A model generated the notes under the pieces. That model made no database searches. It was not told where the DNA came from and saw only the letters and a program-made list of their open reading frames with translations. Below are positions 24,044 through 32,214 of a DNA stretch of 61,046 bases, piece after piece. The DNA comes from Oscillospiraceae bacterium (lineage in GTDB: Bacteria > Bacillota > Clostridia > Oscillospirales > Oscillospiraceae). The position numbers and the translations under genes are program-made. Where the stretch lies: contig JAFQBN010000038.1 of assembly GCA_017416685.1 (NCBI GenBank), positions 1-61,046 on the forward strand, given 5' to 3'. The stretch's first letter is position 1, and each line of letters begins with the position of its first letter.

Positions 24044-24595
24044 ATGAACCAGACCAATGAAATCAAGCGAGTCCTTTTCCCCGGCGTAAAAGATGGCGAC
24101 ACCTTCACGGTGGCCGGCATGGAGTTCATCAAATTCCCCGCCACGGCCGCTGGCACTCCTGTGGTAGCAAAGAACATCGTCTTCCGCTCTGAGTTCGGCC
24201 ACAACAACCATTTGGCCGAGAGCTGCGTGCTGGAGAAGATGAAGGCAGAGGTCCTGCCCAAGATCGTGGAGGCGTTGGGAGAGGAAAACGTGCTGCTCTT
24301 CAAAACCGACCTTACCACGCTGGATGGCTTGACACCTTACGAGGCCCTGGAGTCCAAAATCAGCCTGCCCACCTTGGACTTCTACCGGGCGAACGTCGAC
24401 ATCTTCGACCGGCACAAAGTCTGTGGCTGGTGGTGGCTGGCCACCCCTGAATCCGCACGTCCGCACGATGCCCCTGAGTGGACTCTTTGCGTCGCGCCGT
24501 CCGGCTGCTTCAACTACTACTACTACGGCGGCGACCGCGGCGTGCGCCCGTTTTTGCTCTTTGAATCTTCTATCTTTGGATCTTCTGAGGAGTAA
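24044..24595 (+). CDS. Diversity-generating retroelement target protein 2
   Basis: A 183-residue paralogue of target 1 with the same architecture: WWWLATP, LCVAPSG, variable residues, RGVRPFLLF. The N-terminal domains of the two proteins have diverged (they share only scattered motifs such as DLT.LDGL.PY and FDRHK-like stretches), while the VR flanks stay nearly identical. The ATG at 24044 follows AAAGGAGC and lies 13 bases after target 1. Like target 1 it lacks an export signal. The tail is acidic (SSEE). Confidence 0.88.
   Translation: MNQTNEIKRVLFPGVKDGDTFTVAGMEFIKFPATAAGTPVVAKNIVFRSEFGHNNHLAESCVLEKMKAEVLPKIVEALGEENVLLFKTDLTTLDGLTPYEALESKISLPTLDFYRANVDIFDRHKVCGWWWLATPESARPHDAPEWTLCVAPSGCFNYYYYGGDRGVRPFLLFESSIFGSSEE
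24484..24551 (+). repeat. Variable repeat VR2
   Basis: Sixty-eight bases aligned without gaps to template 24993-25060. In the core there are 10 differences, all at template adenines, and they form a different pattern from VR1. This is direct evidence of past adenine-specific mutagenic retrohoming. Confidence 0.92.
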
Positions 24596-24597
24596 CG

Positions 24598-24966
24598 ATG
24601 GCTGACAACGACCTGAAGGTTATCGTCAAGGCAAAAGAACTTGCGGTCCACTCCTTCAAACTGACCTCGAACTGCAATCGATATCCCAAAAAGTACCGTC
24701 ACTCCCTGGTTGATCGGATACAGGTCAAGAGCCTGGATATATACGATACCCTGTTTGAAGCCAACCGTATTAACAACATTACTCATAAATGGGAGCGGTG
24801 CGAAGCTATCACGAGAGCAATTACCTTTTGTGATCAGCTGATGTTTTACATAGAGCTGTCCATGAGCCTCGGTTTGCTGAGCGATCAATCAACAGCCTAC
24901 TGGTCCAAGATGGTATCTGATGTAAAGTTTATGTCCATTGCGTGGAGGACCAAGGAGCGCAAGTGA
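24598..24966 (+). CDS. avd: Avd-like accessory variability determinant
   Basis: A 122-residue, basic, all-helical protein matching the four-helix-bundle Avd family: KELAVHSFKLTSNCNRYPKK, YRHSLVDRIQVKSLDIYDTL, then two more helices. Avd pentamers bind the retroelement RNA and reverse transcriptase and are needed for mutagenic cDNA synthesis. It sits between the second target and the template repeat, the usual order. Confidence 0.87.
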   Translation: MADNDLKVIVKAKELAVHSFKLTSNCNRYPKKYRHSLVDRIQVKSLDIYDTLFEANRINNITHKWERCEAITRAITFCDQLMFYIELSMSLGLLSDQSTAYWSKMVSDVKFMSIAWRTKERK

Positions 24967-24992
24967 ACACCTTAGGCTGTGCGTTGTATTTT

Positions 24993-25060
24993 TCTTTGCG
25001 TCGCGCCGTCCGGCAACATCAACAACAACTACTACGACAACGACAACGGCGTGCGCCCGT
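24993..25060 (+). repeat. Template repeat (TR)
   Basis: The invariant donor of the retroelement: an AAC-rich core (17 adenines in 33 bases) encoding mostly Asn, Tyr and Asp codons, between the constant GTCGCGCCGTCCGGC and GGCGTGCGCCCGT. AAC codons maximise the range of residues reachable by adenine substitution without creating stops. It lies between avd and the reverse transcriptase in a 198-base non-coding gap. Confidence 0.93.
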
Positions 25061-25164
25061 ACTGGTGGAATGTTCGACAGAGTAGGCATAAGCCGAAATC
25101 AATACGCCACATCAAAAGAATGCACAACCTTTCCGGAAGGATAAACAAAAAGGGACTGTGTTGC

Positions 25165-26220
25165 ATGACCGAGTTTGAGAAAGTAATCGACTTCAACAAT
25201 ATGTACCGAGCGTTTCGCAGGGCTAAGTGCGGGAAAGGGTATAAAAAGAGTTCGGCGCGGTTCAATCTGACGGCGCTGGATGGCGTGAATGCCCTAATCG
25301 CCCAGCTGAAGGACAAGACCTACAGGGTTTCGGACTATAACGAGTTCAAGGTCTACGAGCCCAAGGAGCGCGTGATCCAGACGACCTCTTTCAAGGACAA
25401 GGTCATACAGCACAGTCTATGTGATAACGTGATTATGCCACGGCTGCAGCGTGTTTTTATCCGAGACAACTGCGCCGGGCAGAAGGGGAAAGGCACTCTG
25501 TTTGGCCTAGACCGGCTCAGCGAACAGATGGTGCAGTTCCACAAGAGATACGGCTTTCGTGGCTACATCCTGAAGTGCGACATTGCGAAGTTTTTCTATA
25601 ACATCTCTCATGAGCAGCTGAAGGATATTGTGGCGCATTACTTTGGGAGCGACCCGGACATTTGCTGGTTGTGCAATCTGTTCATTGACAGCACGCAGGG
25701 CAAGGGTATCCCGCTGGGCAATCAGATCAACCAGGGCTTTGCCTTGCTCTACCTGGATGGAATGGACAAGGTGATAAAGTACGAACTTGGTATTGAGTAC
25801 TACGGCAGATATATGGACGACTTCTATCTGATCCACCCGAGCAAAGCCTATTTAAGGCACTGTCTTGAGGTGATAACGGAGTATCTCGAAACGCTGGACC
25901 TGACACTGAACGGAAAGACGCAGATCTTTCCATTCAAGAACGGCGTCAATTACCTGGGCTTTCATACGCATATCGCCTCCAGCGGGAAGCCAATCCGCCG
26001 ATTAAAGAACCAGAACAAGCGCAATGCGCAAAAGAAGTTTGTGCGGATGGCCAAGCTGGTTGCAGCCGGTAAGCTGCCGGAGGAGAAGTTCTCCGCTTCG
26101 TATAATGCCTGGAAAAACCATATATCCCACGGGAATTGCTATGGGCTTGGAGAAGCCACGGACAAGAAAATAAGTGAAATTTTGAAAAACAATATTCCGA
26201 CTACGGAGGAGCGTCCATGA
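25165..26220 (+). CDS. Retroelement reverse transcriptase
   Basis: A 351-residue group-II-like reverse transcriptase of the diversity-generating class: fingers motifs KVYEPKERVIQTTSFKDK, motif A LKCDIAKFF (Asp139), QGKGIPLGNQINQG (motif 4) and the catalytic RYMDDF (Asp218-Asp219), then a thumb and a short basic C-terminus. No maturase or endonuclease domain is present. It copies TR RNA with errors at adenines. ATG 25165 follows AAAGGGA; the frame extends upstream through the TR but no ribosome site precedes it there. Confidence 0.95.
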   Translation: MTEFEKVIDFNNMYRAFRRAKCGKGYKKSSARFNLTALDGVNALIAQLKDKTYRVSDYNEFKVYEPKERVIQTTSFKDKVIQHSLCDNVIMPRLQRVFIRDNCAGQKGKGTLFGLDRLSEQMVQFHKRYGFRGYILKCDIAKFFYNISHEQLKDIVAHYFGSDPDICWLCNLFIDSTQGKGIPLGNQINQGFALLYLDGMDKVIKYELGIEYYGRYMDDFYLIHPSKAYLRHCLEVITEYLETLDLTLNGKTQIFPFKNGVNYLGFHTHIASSGKPIRRLKNQNKRNAQKKFVRMAKLVAAGKLPEEKFSASYNAWKNHISHGNCYGLGEATDKKISEILKNNIPTTEERP

Positions 26221-26330
26221 AACAGACCATTATCAAAGACGGCAAGGTGCACTGTGTAACATCTGTTCCGTACCCTGTTGAGGTTGTAAAGCAGATGAAA
26301 AAGGCGGGGTACAAGGTAAAGGAGGGCTGA
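26217..26330 (+). CDS. 37-residue hypothetical protein
   Basis: A tiny frame starting MKQTIIKDGKVHCVTSVPYP and ending VKQMKKAGYKVKEG. It overlaps the reverse transcriptase stop by four bases (ATGA) and has a GGAGGAG site; the next gene starts three bases after it. The tight coupling supports translation. Function unknown. Confidence 0.6.
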   Translation: MKQTIIKDGKVHCVTSVPYPVEVVKQMKKAGYKVKEG

Positions 26331-26332
26331 CA

Positions 26333-26770
26333 ATGGCTGAGATAAAAAAGCTGGTGTTCAACCCGGATGCAGCGGAGGAATACTTCTCCATGCTCCTAAC
26401 TTCCTACCAGGACACCGGGAACGATATTTTTCGCAGGGACAACGAGGGACGGCATGCCTCCGAGCAGCATTACTCTGCCGAGTACCAGAAGTACATCGGT
26501 ATGCAGATAGCCATGCGGGAAGTGCTGAAATACTTTGGCAAGTATGATCTAGGCGGCTGGATCAGCGCGAAAGACCAAACCCCGAAGGAGTGGAGGAAGC
26601 CGAACGGCGACATGATAAATTATCTTATTTTTGCGCCGGAGTTCGGTGTTGACATAGGAAACTATGCAGAACCTGCAAAAACGTGGGTTTGCGTGGGCAT
26701 TCCGTGTAACGTAACTCATTGGAAACAACTTCCGGATGGGCCGAGGGATGAAGAGAATGGGACTGAATAG
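26333..26770 (+). CDS. DUF551-domain protein
   Basis: A 145-residue phage protein. The C-half has the DUF551 pattern: WISAKDQTPKE near residue 75, a central strand pair, and VTHWKQLPDGPRD near the end. DUF551 proteins are frequent in phage early operons and have no assigned function. It overlaps the next frame. Confidence 0.75.
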   Translation: MAEIKKLVFNPDAAEEYFSMLLTSYQDTGNDIFRRDNEGRHASEQHYSAEYQKYIGMQIAMREVLKYFGKYDLGGWISAKDQTPKEWRKPNGDMINYLIFAPEFGVDIGNYAEPAKTWVCVGIPCNVTHWKQLPDGPRDEENGTE

Positions 26771-27224
26771 CCAAGATATAGCCCGCCTCGGGCCACGTGC
26801 GCAGAAGCAGCTGCTACAAAAGCTGGGGGCGCAGCAGCGTCAAAGGCAGTCCAAGTACAACAACGAACCTACCACCGTGAACGGTATCAAGTTCGACAGT
26901 AGGAAAGAGGCACGCCGCTATGAGGAACTCATGGTGATGCAGCGTGCCGGGGAGATCAAAAACCTGCGCTTGCAAGCCCAGTATACCCTCCAGGAGAGCT
27001 TTATTACTCCGGAGGGAACACGGATACGCGCGATCAAATACGTGGCTGACTTCGCTTACGACAGGCGCAATAAGCCCAGCCGGAACCAGCCAGACCTGAA
27101 CGAACCCATCTATTGGACACACGTTGTTGAGGACGTGAAAAGTCGCGCCACCAAAACACCTCAGTACGAAATAAAAAAGAAACTGATGTATGAAAAGTTC
27201 CGAATTGAAATTCGGGAAGTTTGA
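26757..27224 (+). CDS. DUF1064 endonuclease-like protein
   Basis: A 155-residue basic protein: a positively charged N-terminus, then VNGIKFDSRKEARRYEEL (E-x-R-R-Y) and HVVEDVKSRATKTPQYEIKK, the D/E-x-K core of the PD-(D/E)XK fold found in DUF1064. Related phage proteins are proposed Holliday-junction resolvases acting before packaging. The ATG at 26757 follows CGAGGG; starts at 26736 and 26748 are also possible. Confidence 0.78.
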   Translation: MGLNSQDIARLGPRAQKQLLQKLGAQQRQRQSKYNNEPTTVNGIKFDSRKEARRYEELMVMQRAGEIKNLRLQAQYTLQESFITPEGTRIRAIKYVADFAYDRRNKPSRNQPDLNEPIYWTHVVEDVKSRATKTPQYEIKKKLMYEKFRIEIREV

Positions 27225-27237
27225 GGAGGAATTTACT

Positions 27238-27552
27238 ATGGACGCAACAAGAAGCTTTAGCCCTATCGGCCCTGGTAGCGGTCACACCTGTGTAGAAGCA
27301 AACACCTTCATGAACGAGAAGCGACCTGCGGGCGTGTGTGAGATCATGAAGAAGAACAGTTCTGTCATGGAGGAAAACTGCCGCCTCGCTGATATCCTGC
27401 TGTCAACACTGGGCGGACACCAAAATGAGGAGAAGCGCTGCTCCCCACCCATCGACAGCCTGCTTTCCGAAGCGGTCTACCAGGAAGATTTGCTGAACGA
27501 GATCAACAGAAAGCTCAACGCGGCTATTGCACTGTTGACCGGAGAACGGTGA
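27238..27552 (+). CDS. 104-residue hypothetical protein
   Basis: The start follows GAGGAGG by seven bases. The protein is mostly helical and acidic with repeated coiled segments (EVYQEDLLNEINRKL-like in the C-half). A longer upstream frame lacks a ribosome site. Its function and family are not recognised. Confidence 0.62.
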   Translation: MDATRSFSPIGPGSGHTCVEANTFMNEKRPAGVCEIMKKNSSVMEENCRLADILLSTLGGHQNEEKRCSPPIDSLLSEAVYQEDLLNEINRKLNAAIALLTGER

Positions 27553-27561
27553 GGGAGACGC

Positions 27562-27723
27562 ATGGAAGAAAACGGTCTATACCCGATGGGGCCGGTGACC
27601 TTTGCCGTCGCCTGCGCCCACTGCAAGAACATAGGCTCTGAAAAGTGCTACCCGTGCAAGAACGAGGTAAAGTCCGGGTTTGAACTTGATCCGGGGTCAT
27701 TCGTAAAGGAGGGGCACCAATGA
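27562..27723 (+). CDS. Cysteine-rich 53-residue protein
   Basis: A small frame after GAGGGAGACGC with a CAHCKN...CYPCKNE zinc-binding pattern at about residues 17-33. It ends in an ATGA overlap with the next gene, which supports both as real. Confidence 0.6.
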   Translation: MEENGLYPMGPVTFAVACAHCKNIGSEKCYPCKNEVKSGFELDPGSFVKEGHQ

Positions 27724-27884
27724 GCCAGTACGATCTGTGCCGGCCCTGTTTGGAAGAACTGAGGGCCGAGGGGAAGAAGTTCCGCTTGATCAAGGGTGGG
27801 AGCAACAACAAGGTAACCTGCGTCTGCTGCAAGCGGAAGCGATACGGCGCCAGCTATGAGCTGGTGAAGAACAAAGCCGAATAA
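27720..27884 (+). CDS. Zinc-finger-like 54-residue protein
   Basis: It starts MSQYDLCRPCLEELRAEGKK and carries a second knuckle TCVCCKRKRYGASY, giving a CxxC...CxxC ribbon with a basic C-terminus. Its start lies inside the preceding stop. It is the last gene of the early/retroelement operon. Confidence 0.62.
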   Translation: MSQYDLCRPCLEELRAEGKKFRLIKGGSNNKVTCVCCKRKRYGASYELVKNKAE

Positions 27885-27999
27885 CCAAAGGGACTGCCCT
27901 GGGCGTGTAAAAAACGTCCAGGGTATTCCCATACCCTCTCGTGGGAGAGAGAACCATTAGGGGGGACTATAGGGGGGTTAAGGAGAGAGAGGGTTATAT
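27885..27999. other. Junction before the packaging genes (hairpin and purine-rich tract)
   Basis: CCCTGG (27897-27902) pairs with CCAGGG (27918-27923), but no T-run follows. A G- and purine-rich stretch then includes AGGGGGGACTATAGGGGGG. Packaging recognition sites (cos or pac) commonly lie just before terS, so this is a candidate. No promoter is obvious. Confidence 0.35.
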
Positions 28000-28086
28000 A
28001 TGCCCCCATATTCATTCATGCGGGAGAACTTTGAAGCGGTCTATGGGGTGAAAATGAAAAAACGCACTGTTATGCTTGAAATATAG
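28000..28086 (+). CDS. Possible 28-residue peptide upstream of terS
   Basis: A short frame starting MPPYSFMRENF and ending MLEI, after AGGAGAGAGAGGG. The Shine-Dalgarno-like tract is good but the length makes chance possible. It could be a leader peptide for the packaging genes. Confidence 0.3.
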   Translation: MPPYSFMRENFEAVYGVKMKKRTVMLEI

Positions 28087-28116
28087 GACATCCCGGAAAG
28101 GTGGTGGCATGAGCAC

Positions 28117-28629
28117 ATGGCGAAAAAAAGCAAATACGAAACCCACGTGCTGCCTAACCTGGGGAAAATCGAGGTTTGGGCAAAAAAGGGAGCAACGGCA
28201 AAAGAGATTGCTGCAAACCTGAAAATCGCGTATTCCACGTTCAGAAAGTATCTGGATGATGGGGAGAACGGCGATGAGAGGTATTCGGCACTTTCGGCTC
28301 TTTACGTGCACGCGTGCGAGGTTCCCGATCAGGAAGTGGAAGCCTCGCTATACAAGCTGGCCAACGGCTACACTGCACAGGTCGCCAAGACATTCAAGGT
28401 CAAGACGGTGGAATATGACGAGACTACCGGAAAGAAAATCCGGGAGTATGAGGAACTGAAAACAGGCATTGACGAGGTACACGTGCCTGCCAATGTTACC
28501 GCCCAAATGTTTTGGCTGGCAAACCGCGTTCCCGACCGCTGGAAATACAAACCGGAGGCCGAGCGCGAGAACGACGACGAGGGAACCGGCATCGTGATAA
28601 TCCCGGAAGTGGGTGCTGCCGATGTATAA
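28117..28629 (+). CDS. terS: Terminase small subunit
   Basis: A 170-residue DNA-recognition subunit: an N-terminal helix-turn-helix (WAKKGATAKEIAANLKIAYS, TFRKYL) and a C-terminal part ending in KYKPEAERENDDEGTG that would contact the large subunit. It directly precedes terL and overlaps it by eight bases. The ribosome site GGTGG is weak, hinting at low expression, which is normal for TerS. Confidence 0.82.
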   Translation: MAKKSKYETHVLPNLGKIEVWAKKGATAKEIAANLKIAYSTFRKYLDDGENGDERYSALSALYVHACEVPDQEVEASLYKLANGYTAQVAKTFKVKTVEYDETTGKKIREYEELKTGIDEVHVPANVTAQMFWLANRVPDRWKYKPEAERENDDEGTGIVIIPEVGAADV

Positions 28630-30130
28630 AGTCACGTTTATCGAGGGCAAACCCCACAAGGAAACCTGGGCTGAAATGGCAAAGAACGCCCATGTGATTT
28701 GGCGACCCCAGCCGAGACAGGCAGCGTTTATGGCGCGCCCGGAGTATGAAGCTCTGTACGGTGGGGCAGCCGGAGGCGGAAAGAGCGACGCCATTATCAT
28801 TGAGGCACTGCGGCAGGTACATATTCCGCATTACAAGGGACTGATCCTGCGCAAGACATTCCCCCAGTTGGCGGAGCTGATTGACAAGAGCCTGAACTAC
28901 TATCCGCGCGCATATCCGAAAGCCAGGTACAACGGCAGCAATCACACCTGGACATTCCCCAGTGGAGCAAAAATCATCTTTGGCTCCATGCAGTACACCA
29001 AGGATAGGACGAAATACCAAGGACAAGCCTATGACTTCATAGCCTTTGACGAGTTGACGCACTTTACCTGGGAGGAATATAGCTACATGTTCTCCCGAAA
29101 CCGACCAAACGGACCGGGTACCCGCGTCTATATCCGGGCATCGGCCAACCCCGGTGGCGTGGGCCACGGATGGGTGAAGGAACGCTTTATAACAGCTGCA
29201 AAGCCTATGCAGACTGTGACGGAGGACGTGGTGTGGCGTGATCCAGGGGGCAGAGAGAACCGTAGCACGCAGACGCGCATATTTGTTCCGTCCAGCGTCT
29301 TTGATAACCCGGCTCTGCTGGATAATGACCCACAGTACGTCCAGCGCCTTGCCAGTCTCCCGGAGGCAGACAGAAACGCGCTGCTTTACGGCGACTGGGA
29401 CACATTCAGCGGTCAGGTATTCACAGAGTGGCGCAACGACCACGACCACTACGCAGACCGCACGAATACTCACGTTATTTCTCCGTTCCCCATTCCGGCA
29501 GACTGGGCAATTTGGTGCGGCCTGGACTGGGGCTATTCCCGCCCATTCTCTGTGGGCTGGTATGCCGTTGACCACGACAGGCGCATGTACCGAATACGTG
29601 AACTGTACGGCTGTACCGGTGAGCCGAACACCGGCGTTCGCTGGGAGCCGTCTGCGGTAGCCAGGAAGATCAAGGAGATAGAGGCTGAGGACGTGAACCT
29701 GAAAGGGCGAATAATCCACCGCGTAGGTGACCCCGCAATCTGGGGCAGCGACGGTACCGAGAGCATCGGCGCATTGATGGAGCGTGAGCGCGTGTACTTC
29801 GAGAAAGGCGACCACGCCCGCATCGATGGCAAGATGCAGCTACACCATCGGTTGACCTTTGACGAGAACGGTTGGCCCATGCTCTATGTCTTTGAAACCT
29901 GCAAGCACTTTATACGCACGGTGCCGAACCTGGTCTATGACGAAACTAACGTGGAGGACATCGACACCGACGGCGAGGACCACATTTACGACGAGTGCCG
30001 GTATGTGTGTATGAAAAACCCGATTGCACCCAGGCCGAAACCCATTGTCAAGCCGAAACCATACGACCCGCTGGATTTGGGACAAGACCTGGCCGGGTAC
30101 GACCGCTACGAATTTTACCGAAAGTATTGA
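28622..30130 (+). CDS. terL: Terminase large subunit
   Basis: A 502-residue packaging motor. The ATPase domain has Walker A YGGAAGGGKSD and Walker B YDFIAFDELTH, followed by the ASANPGG coupling motif. The C-terminal RNase H-like nuclease has CGLDWGYSRPF and further acidic residues (GDPAIWG, DEC). It pumps DNA into the prohead through the portal. ATG 28622 is preferred over GTG 28613. Confidence 0.93.
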   Translation: MYKVTFIEGKPHKETWAEMAKNAHVIWRPQPRQAAFMARPEYEALYGGAAGGGKSDAIIIEALRQVHIPHYKGLILRKTFPQLAELIDKSLNYYPRAYPKARYNGSNHTWTFPSGAKIIFGSMQYTKDRTKYQGQAYDFIAFDELTHFTWEEYSYMFSRNRPNGPGTRVYIRASANPGGVGHGWVKERFITAAKPMQTVTEDVVWRDPGGRENRSTQTRIFVPSSVFDNPALLDNDPQYVQRLASLPEADRNALLYGDWDTFSGQVFTEWRNDHDHYADRTNTHVISPFPIPADWAIWCGLDWGYSRPFSVGWYAVDHDRRMYRIRELYGCTGEPNTGVRWEPSAVARKIKEIEAEDVNLKGRIIHRVGDPAIWGSDGTESIGALMERERVYFEKGDHARIDGKMQLHHRLTFDENGWPMLYVFETCKHFIRTVPNLVYDETNVEDIDTDGEDHIYDECRYVCMKNPIAPRPKPIVKPKPYDPLDLGQDLAGYDRYEFYRKY

Positions 30131-30143
30131 GGAGGGAAATCAA

Positions 30144-32204
30144 ATGTCTTTATTTAACGGCAAAAAGATTGTTGCACCGGTCTGGACCGGACGAGTGACC
30201 GGTGTTCCAGGCATTCAACCCAGCCAGGACGATATGACGCCTGAAATGGCGGCTATGCTGCTGACCCGCAGGGAAAGCGAGCAGGTGATCGGGGTTAAGG
30301 AAATCCGCAGGGCCGCCGAAATCCTGAAAACCTACAAGGATGGCAGAGCAAATCTGGAAGATCGCATCGTGGAGGATGAACTGTGGTGGGAACTGCGCCA
30401 CTGGGAGGCGATTCGTAACGGGAAAAAACGTGCTGGCGCACCCCACGGCGCGGACGGTACGCCTATCAATACCAGCGGAAACGCGCCTTCTACGCAGCCG
30501 GAGCCGTCCTCTGCCTGGCTGTTTAATGCCATCACCAACAAGCATGCAGATGCTATGGATAATTTCCCGGAGCCTGTGGTGCTGCCCAGAGAGAAAGACG
30601 ACGAGGCCAGTGCCAAGGTGCTTTCCTCCGTCCTGCCCGTCCTGCTGGAGTACAACAACTACGAGCAGACCTATTCCGATAACTGGTGGGAGAAGCTGAA
30701 GCATGGTACTGCAGCCTATGGCGTGTTCTGGAACAAGAATAAGGAAAACGGCCTGGGTGACGTGGACGTTAAGGAAATTGACCTGCTCAAACTATTTTGG
30801 GCACCCGGAATCACCAATATCCAGGACAGCCGAAATCTGTTCATTGTGGAACTGGTGGACGAGGACCTGCTGGATCAGGAATACCCGGAACTGCAGGGCA
30901 AGCCAAAGGGCAACGCCGTGGACGTGAAACAGTATCTCTACGATGATACCGTGGATACCAGCGAAAAGGCCGTGGTAGTGGACTGGTACTACAAGGTCAA
31001 GGCCCCCAACGGTCAAACCATCCTGCATTACGTCAAGTTTGTGGGTGACAATCTGCTGTATGCCTCCGAGAATGACCCGGATTTCCGGGAGCGAGGCTAC
31101 TACGACCACGGTATGTACCCCGTTGTCCTGGATGTGCTGTTCCCGGAAAAGGGTACGCCTGTCGGTTTTGGTTACGTCGCAATCTGCAAGGATCCGCAGC
31201 TGTACATTGACAAGCTCTCTGCCAACATCCTGGAAAACGCTATGATGGTGACCAAAAAGCGTTTCTTCGTCAGCAGCAGCACCAACGTGAACGTGGAGCA
31301 GTTCAAGGACTGGAACAATCCCATTGTTACCGTGGAGGGCGAGCTGGACGACCGGCGCATTAAGGAAATCGTCTGCCAGCCCCTCGACAGCATTTACGTG
31401 AACATCGCGCAGATGAAGATTGAGGAAATGAAAGACACGGCAGCCAACCGCGATGTGAACAGTGGCGGTGCCGGTTCCGGCGTTACTGCCGCAGCTGCTA
31501 TTGCAGCACTCCAGGAGGCGGGCAACAAGGCCAGCCGTGACATGATTGCCGCCAGCTACCGCGCCCACGTGGCAATCAATACCATGTGCATTGAGCTGAT
31601 TCGGCAGTTCTACGACGAGGTGCGCAGCTTCCGCATCACCGGAGCCTCCGGCGCAGGTTATCAGTTCGTGGATTTGAACAACGCAAAGCTGAAAGACCAG
31701 ATTGTGGGCAAGGATAGTAAAGGCAATTGGCTCTACCGCCGCCCTGTATTCGACCTGAAGATCAAGGCCCAAAAGAAAAACCCGTTCAGTCGAATGGAGC
31801 AGAACGAGCGTGCCAAAGAACTGTTTAACATGGGATTTTTCAACCCGCAGCGCGCCCAGGAAACTCTCGGCGCGTTGGACATGATGGACTTTGAGGGCAT
31901 CGACAAGGTGCGCGAGTACGTCCAGCAGGGACAAACCCTCCTAAACATCTGCATGCAGCTGAAGCAGGAAAATGAAATGCTGCGAGCAGTCGTGGCCTCT
32001 ATCACTGGCAAAGATTTAGGCATTCCCGGAGGCCCGCAGAACGCGCAGGGAGGCAGTGGCGCTGCAGGGGGCAAAGTACCTGCCGGAGACAAGGGAGCGA
32101 CCAAGAACGACCTTGCAAGTGGCGTTATGCAAGCCAAGCGACCTATGACTGGATATGAACAGGCGTTGGTGAAGCGTAGCCGACCGGACATGAGCCAGAA
32201 TTGA
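30144..32204 (+). CDS. Portal protein
   Basis: A 686-residue protein after GGAGGGAAATCAA. Its position directly after terL, its size, the central stem region and a C-terminal Gln/Gly/Ala-rich tail fit a P22-type (podovirus-like) portal, larger than the roughly 400-500-residue siphovirus kind. The upstream open frame (from 30024) overlaps terL and lacks a ribosome site. It forms the dodecameric DNA gate of the capsid. Confidence 0.82.
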   Translation: MSLFNGKKIVAPVWTGRVTGVPGIQPSQDDMTPEMAAMLLTRRESEQVIGVKEIRRAAEILKTYKDGRANLEDRIVEDELWWELRHWEAIRNGKKRAGAPHGADGTPINTSGNAPSTQPEPSSAWLFNAITNKHADAMDNFPEPVVLPREKDDEASAKVLSSVLPVLLEYNNYEQTYSDNWWEKLKHGTAAYGVFWNKNKENGLGDVDVKEIDLLKLFWAPGITNIQDSRNLFIVELVDEDLLDQEYPELQGKPKGNAVDVKQYLYDDTVDTSEKAVVVDWYYKVKAPNGQTILHYVKFVGDNLLYASENDPDFRERGYYDHGMYPVVLDVLFPEKGTPVGFGYVAICKDPQLYIDKLSANILENAMMVTKKRFFVSSSTNVNVEQFKDWNNPIVTVEGELDDRRIKEIVCQPLDSIYVNIAQMKIEEMKDTAANRDVNSGGAGSGVTAAAAIAALQEAGNKASRDMIAASYRAHVAINTMCIELIRQFYDEVRSFRITGASGAGYQFVDLNNAKLKDQIVGKDSKGNWLYRRPVFDLKIKAQKKNPFSRMEQNERAKELFNMGFFNPQRAQETLGALDMMDFEGIDKVREYVQQGQTLLNICMQLKQENEMLRAVVASITGKDLGIPGGPQNAQGGSGAAGGKVPAGDKGATKNDLASGVMQAKRPMTGYEQALVKRSRPDMSQN

Positions 32205-32214
32205 GGGTAACGCT

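Noticed and set aside
24979-25164. N-terminal extension of the reverse transcriptase as the true start
   Set aside because: No ribosome site precedes 24979, and the extension is simply the TR read in frame. The ATG at 25165 begins the conserved protein.
25165-26220. Reverse transcriptase as a group II intron or retron
   Set aside because: There is no maturase or endonuclease domain, intron RNA or retron msr/msd. The adjoining TR, two VRs and avd establish a diversity-generating retroelement.
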